From: Dallia pectoralis | Taxonomy: Eukaryota > Chordata > Actinopteri > Esociformes > Umbridae | DNA length: 64,000 nt | NCBI GenBank assembly: GCA_029465975.1 | Contig: CM055748.1 | Location: forward strand, 8,514,458-8,578,457 | Direction of reading: 5' to 3' | In this document: one piece after another, positions 61,401 through 64,000 of the stretch | How the letters are laid out: each line of letters opens with the position of its first letter | Position numbering within the stretch: the stretch's first letter is position 1 | The notes under the pieces: generated by a model | Database searches by the model: none | What the model was told of the DNA's origin: nothing | What the model saw: the letters and a program-made list of their open reading frames with translations, nothing else | Made by a program: the position numbers and the translations under genes

Positions 61401-63758
61401 GTCCTTTATGGTCTTGGCCACCGAGCTGCAGCAATCTTCTTATAGCCTAGGCCATCTTTATGTTGAGCAACACATTTTTTTTCAGATCCTCAGATCGTTC
61501 TTTGCCATATAGGTGCCATGTTGAACTTCTAGTGACCAGTATGAGTGTGAGAGCGATAACATCAAACTTAACACGCCTGCTCCCCATTCACACCTGAGAC
61601 CTTGTAACACTAACGAGTTACATGCCACCGGGGAGGGAAAATGGCTAATTGGGCCCAATTTGGACATTTTCACTTAGGGAGGGAATACCTTTTGTTGCCA
61701 GCGGTTCAGACATGAATGGCTGTGTGTTGAGTGATGTTGAGGGGACAGCAAATGTACACTGTTATACAAGCTGTACACTCACTACTTTACATTGTAGTAA
61801 AGTGTCATTTATTCAGTGTTAAAATATATATGAAAATATATAATCAAATATTTACAAATACGTGAGGGGTGTACTCACTTTTGTGAGATACTGTATTACT
61901 GTAAGTCTGGGCTATTTATAAAACAAAGAGTGAGATCTCTACCTTGCATTGATGAGACCAGATCCATCATTATGAGCAAATCCAACTACAGGAAACAACA
62001 AAAGGAATGACTGCAATTAAAAAACGATTTATTATGCAGTAAATTTAATCTAGGGCTGATTGCCAAATAAATTAATATAATATTCTATATACTCAAGGGC
62101 ACAAACAGTGTTTCCCCCTTGGGATTCAGGCTTGCATTTGTCATTTCATTAAGGCCATGCTGTTAGGTCTGACCTAGATACATTAAACGGAACGGATCAC
62201 AGAAACGCGGGGATCCTGAACCCACAGTTTACGACTAGTTACATCTGCAGATACTCAGACTTGGCATTTGTGATGGTATCGGGAGTATCGGAGCGGATTA
62301 CGGTTGTAATGTGTCAAGTATTATGCTAATAGTGATGTATGTATGCTACGTGGGTGGTCTTTGAGGTTAAAGGTGTATAACGACCATACCGGCAGGTGTG
62401 TAGGCAAACGAGGTGGTGTAGTGTCCCAACTCCTTCCTCCGGCGCTGGCGACAGTACAGCCAACCACTGAAGCCCATGAGCACCAGCCACAAGGCCACGC
62501 CCAACACAGCAATAAATGCTGGTTGGCTGACCACGCCTGTGATCTGCTTTGATAGGCTGAGATTGCCGTCTTTCTGAAGAGGGTCTGAAGGCACCTCCGC
62601 AGGTAGGGCTGAGTGATATACAGTCCAGGGATATCAGGTTAGCAAACTATGTAGCAAAATAGTCTTAGTCAAGATTTTCTCTTGAAATAATTGAAAAATA
62701 AACTAAATAAACTAAAATGAACAAATTCCAACATCTAATAGCAAGTCTTGAAATATAATAGTCCAAAACAGTTCAGATAGCTGATAATCAAAGCACGTCA
62801 TTAATGAATACCAGAGTGAGACTGAGAAGACAGACTATGAATGTTCTAATGAACTAGGTTCTAAAGCGGACTTACCGAGAACCAGGTCTATAGGTGAACT
62901 GTGTTCACCCACTCCCAAGCCAGTGACTGCAGCCACTACCACACTGTACTGGACGTCTGGCAGCAGCCCATTTAGTAAGACGGACAGCACCGATCCATCC
63001 ACAGTTCTGTTGGTATCTCTCTCCGTTGATCTCTCAGAATCACTCCCCAGGCACCAGACCTGACATAGGAACACACAAGTTTGATGCTGACGTGGAGCGA
63101 CAGACACTGTTTCCAAATAGAAACAAACTGGCAAATACTGTACAACAACGCTAAGTCATGTTGAATGTGGGACAACTAACCCAGACGTGGATATATGTTG
63201 TTGTCATACGGCTGACATAGGGCTACGATAGGCTTTAAATTCCTTACCAGTAAACACGAAGAAAATAAATGTGTTGACTGCAAAGCAAAACTACAAGATC
63301 GAGTAAATAAAATCTGAGGAGTAAATTGGTTAAATTTGCTTGTTTTTGCCATTTACAGATGTGTTGTTGTAAACTGATACCAAACAGAAAGCAATTTGTC
63401 ATTATTCATTAAAAGCAGCATGTGTCAGAAGTAGCATATATTTTGTAATATGCACAGCACATTTTGGTGACAAAGATAAAACAGTCTCCCTAAAATCAAC
63501 ACTGTCTTTGTGTATAAATTTTCCAATGAACAGCTGCATTGACTAATTAACTGCACACTTTTATCTAAATTAACTTAGACATCAGACAGTTTAGAAAATA
63601 ACATTTGTTCAGCCAGCAGCTTCAACAGTTCAGACTGTAGTCTCACCTTGTACTCCAGGACTGTACCACTCTGAACGTCAGTGATGGGGGGTTCCCAGGA
63701 GATACTGATGCTGAGGCTGTTGGTGAGCTGGACCACTGACACAGCCTGTGGGGGGGCA
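49431..63758 (-). CDS. robo4: roundabout receptor, 3' part (Robo4-like)
   Basis: Minus-strand exons are 63758-63647, 63059-62876, 62608-62390, 61985-61943, 60668-60526, 60305-59751, 51559-51215, 50909-50787, 50535-50326, 50039-49900 and probably 49442-49431. Nearly all introns are phase 1. The first two exons encode the last fibronectin III module (SISWEPPITDV, EYK/VWCLG, NGLLPDVQYSVVVAAVTGLGVGEHSSP). A membrane helix follows (AFIAVLGVALWLVLMGF), then RRRKELGHYTTSFAYTPA, which closely matches the Robo4 juxtamembrane region. Downstream are WQADSWPTPG, SPVYSTI, DEEDWCPPLPARTY, STTTLTPSPQEE, VNDLPPSPPL and VIPCRPSSF, conserved blocks of Robo tails. Robo4 is a Slit/UNC5B-linked guidance receptor of endothelium. 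The immunoglobulin exons lie outside the window. The final 12-nt exon (NFI-stop) is a weak call. Confidence 0.85.
50404..50463 (-). repeat. robo4: in-frame 12-bp repeat in robo4 exon (SDVL)n
   Basis: Five copies of 'cacatcggacag' (with t/g variants) within the exon 50326-50535 encode consecutive Ser-Asp-Val-Leu tetrapeptides, between VNDLPPSPPL and a Ser-rich end. The reading frame is preserved. Confidence 0.9.
51901..52428. repeat. 53-bp minisatellite, about 10 copies
   Basis: Tandem units starting 'gtgtaataagtgctgttata' and ending 'ggccct', with few variants ('tttaagg' or 'ttttagg'). Confidence 0.95.
52745..53620. repeat. C/A-rich minisatellite with no G for 833 nt
   Basis: Interspersed units 'ccataacccaacaccatatc' plus 'cccataa' and a variant with 'acacaataacc'. 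From 52788 to 53620 the + strand contains no G at all. The three long minus-strand open frames here (up to 408 codons) follow from the lack of C on that strand and are not genes. Confidence 0.95.
53621..54060 (-). mobile_element. Tc1-like transposon fragment abutting the minisatellite
   Basis: Minus-strand translation shows MVWEIFCWKSLDPVV (the Tc1 G-x-M-V-W-G-I-F block), YLNIIAEQV and LWNMMRCSPGLQ, corresponding to the central part of a Tc1-like transposase. Several frameshifts are present. Its 3' side ends exactly where the G-free array begins (53621). Confidence 0.65.
54205..56065 (-). mobile_element. RTE/Rex-type LINE, RT domain deleted
   Basis: From 56065 to 55192 the minus strand encodes an apurinic-type endonuclease: REVERYQLDLVGLTSTH, LLGDFNAHVG, CTWYQSTLGRRSMIDFV, STGHHLVVSW. 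A linker follows (55205-54750, ending RWKEHFECLV-stop). The sequence then jumps to the C-terminal domain KRELSRKAKLSIYRSIFVPTLTYGH ... WFGHLVRMP ... RPRGRPRTRWRDY (54721-54235). The whole reverse-transcriptase core is missing across a junction near 54730-54760. The 5' end is also truncated. A simple GATGAGATGAG tail closes the 3' end near 54210. Clade placement (RTE versus Rex) is uncertain. Confidence 0.88.
56066..57240. other. robo4 intron, nothing recognised
   Basis: AT-rich intronic sequence between the LINE and the 41-bp minisatellite. The + strand frame at 56903-57220 has no recognisable domain. Confidence 0.5.
57241..57840. repeat. 41-bp minisatellite, about 14 copies
   Basis: Tandem units 'gtgacccatgtggggtagaa' plus 'tgtttgagtcaaccaatgaga'. 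Almost every unit carries a CCAAT word. Single-base variants are shared by groups of units, suggesting stepwise amplification. Confidence 0.95.
58227..59000 (+). other. unassigned 257-codon open frame
   Basis: The longest unexplained open frame of the window starts at an ATG (58227) and runs to 59000 inside the robo4 intron, on the opposite strand. The translation is Cys/Ser/His-rich, contains a homopolymer-derived Pro run (the C13-14 tract near 58311) and resembles no domain that I know. Codon use looks random. It could be a chance open frame or part of an unrecognised repeat. Confidence 0.15.
59874..60168 (-). repeat. robo4: coding 21-bp minisatellite in robo4 (YTQ repeats)
   Basis: Within exon 60305-59751, about 15 in-frame copies of a 21-bp unit encode the heptapeptide DPDPYTQ, with variants GLDPYTQ, GSDPYTH and GPDRYTQ. 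The repeat starts right after YDSYSNMPYTQ and ends before DPYITTPVHS. Each unit brings a tyrosine. The + strand of each unit has three G runs (GGG, GGGG, GGG). Confidence 0.97.
60691..61893 (-). mobile_element. Tc1-like transposon in robo4 intron
   Basis: The ends CAGTATCTCACAAAAGTGAG and its mirror at 61866-61893 are inverted repeats, flanked by TA at 60689-60690 and 61894-61895. On the minus strand a Tc1 transposase is readable in pieces: RHGRPKKLSARAQRHIQR and GNRRISAASIAAKVE (helix-turn-helix region), KPLLKMMHKKACKQFAEDK, VLFSDVTKINLFGSDG (catalytic D-x-T-K block with V for E) and HGGGSVMVWGCMSAAGTG. The frame is interrupted and the C-terminal third is deleted, so it cannot transpose by itself. 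A 33-bp expansion sits in its N-terminal part. Confidence 0.93.
61275..61410 (-). repeat. 33-bp tandem repeat inside the Tc1 transposase
   Basis: About four copies of 'cctgtcctgttaaacctgtc' plus 'ctttatggtggaa' encode repeated DRFNRTxSTI, an amplification of the GRT(N)RTGST loop of the transposase N-terminus. Confidence 0.9.
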
Positions 63759-64000
63759 CTTAGCACTAAAAATACAATGGACGAGGTACAGAAGAACAAA
63801 TTGACTGGCCATTAATAACAATCATAATTAAAAATGTGACCGAAATAATTCACACCAACGATATTAATGAAATATCTATAGGAAATTGGGGACCCCAACC
63901 CACAATAATTATGGCATCAGTCAAATTCATATTAAGAAAATAAACGGTCTGAATTGTAGCCCATTCAATCTCAATGCAAAATGTGTCATTCTCCTAGTCA

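Noticed and set aside
49431..63758. Assignment to robo1, robo2 or robo3
   Set aside because: The juxtamembrane RRRKELGHYTTSFAYTPA and the DEEDWCPP block fit Robo4 better than the SFTFTPT-type sequence of Robo1-3. This is from memory of the family, so robo3 is not fully excluded.
1..64000. CRISPR array, bacterial operon or phage
   Set aside because: Spliced eukaryotic genes and vertebrate transposons dominate. The tandem arrays lack unique spacers between the repeats and are minisatellites.

Overview
The window is vertebrate nuclear DNA, almost certainly from a teleost fish. The genes are split by GT-AG introns, most of the sequence is non-coding, and it is full of fish-type repeats: Tc1-like transposons, a DIRS tyrosine-recombinase retrotransposon, hAT elements, an RTE/Rex-type LINE, an L2-like LINE, tRNA-derived SINEs and many minisatellites. 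I cannot fix the species from sequence alone.

Four protein-coding genes can be supported exon by exon. (1) sytl2 (synaptotagmin-like protein 2, a Rab27 effector), + strand, coding exons 8650-25028. The 18 coding exons I placed sum to 5688 nt (1895 aa plus stop) with all phases consistent. (2) hspa8 (constitutive heat-shock cognate 70), + strand, non-coding exon 1 ending at 34815 and coding exons 36131-40306 (651 aa). (3) lim2 (lens fibre membrane protein MP20), - strand, 43577-42334 (173 aa). (4) The 3' part of a roundabout receptor, best matched to robo4, - strand, 63758-49431. It covers the last fibronectin III sequence, the transmembrane helix and the cytoplasmic tail; the upstream exons lie beyond the window.

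Layout. 1-8.5 kb: no gene, with an L2-like LINE tail, a LINE reverse-transcriptase fragment, a SINE and a Tc1 relic. 8.5-25 kb: sytl2. 25.6-26.35 kb: a Tc1-like element with both ends. 27.92-34.38 kb: a 6.4-kb DIRS element on the - strand with inverted terminal repeats, an internal complementary region, and gag, RT/RNase H and tyrosine-recombinase reading frames broken by frameshifts. 34.6-40.6 kb: hspa8, whose promoter lies about 0.3 kb from the DIRS 5' end. 42.3-43.6 kb: lim2, convergent with hspa8. 43.7-45.4 kb: minisatellites holding a hAT element that itself contains a second hAT. 45.4-49.4 kb: nothing recognised. 49.4-63.8 kb: robo4, with an 8.2-kb repeat-filled intron, two coding tandem repeats, and a Tc1 element almost touching a splice acceptor.

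The genes are unrelated in function: exocytosis effector, chaperone, lens junction protein and endothelial/axon guidance receptor. They do not form a pathway. The most distinctive structures are the DIRS element, with terminal geometry that can be read directly and an internal tRNA-like segment, the nested hAT pair, the expanded heptapeptide repeat in the robo4 tail, and an 833-nt stretch with no G on the + strand.
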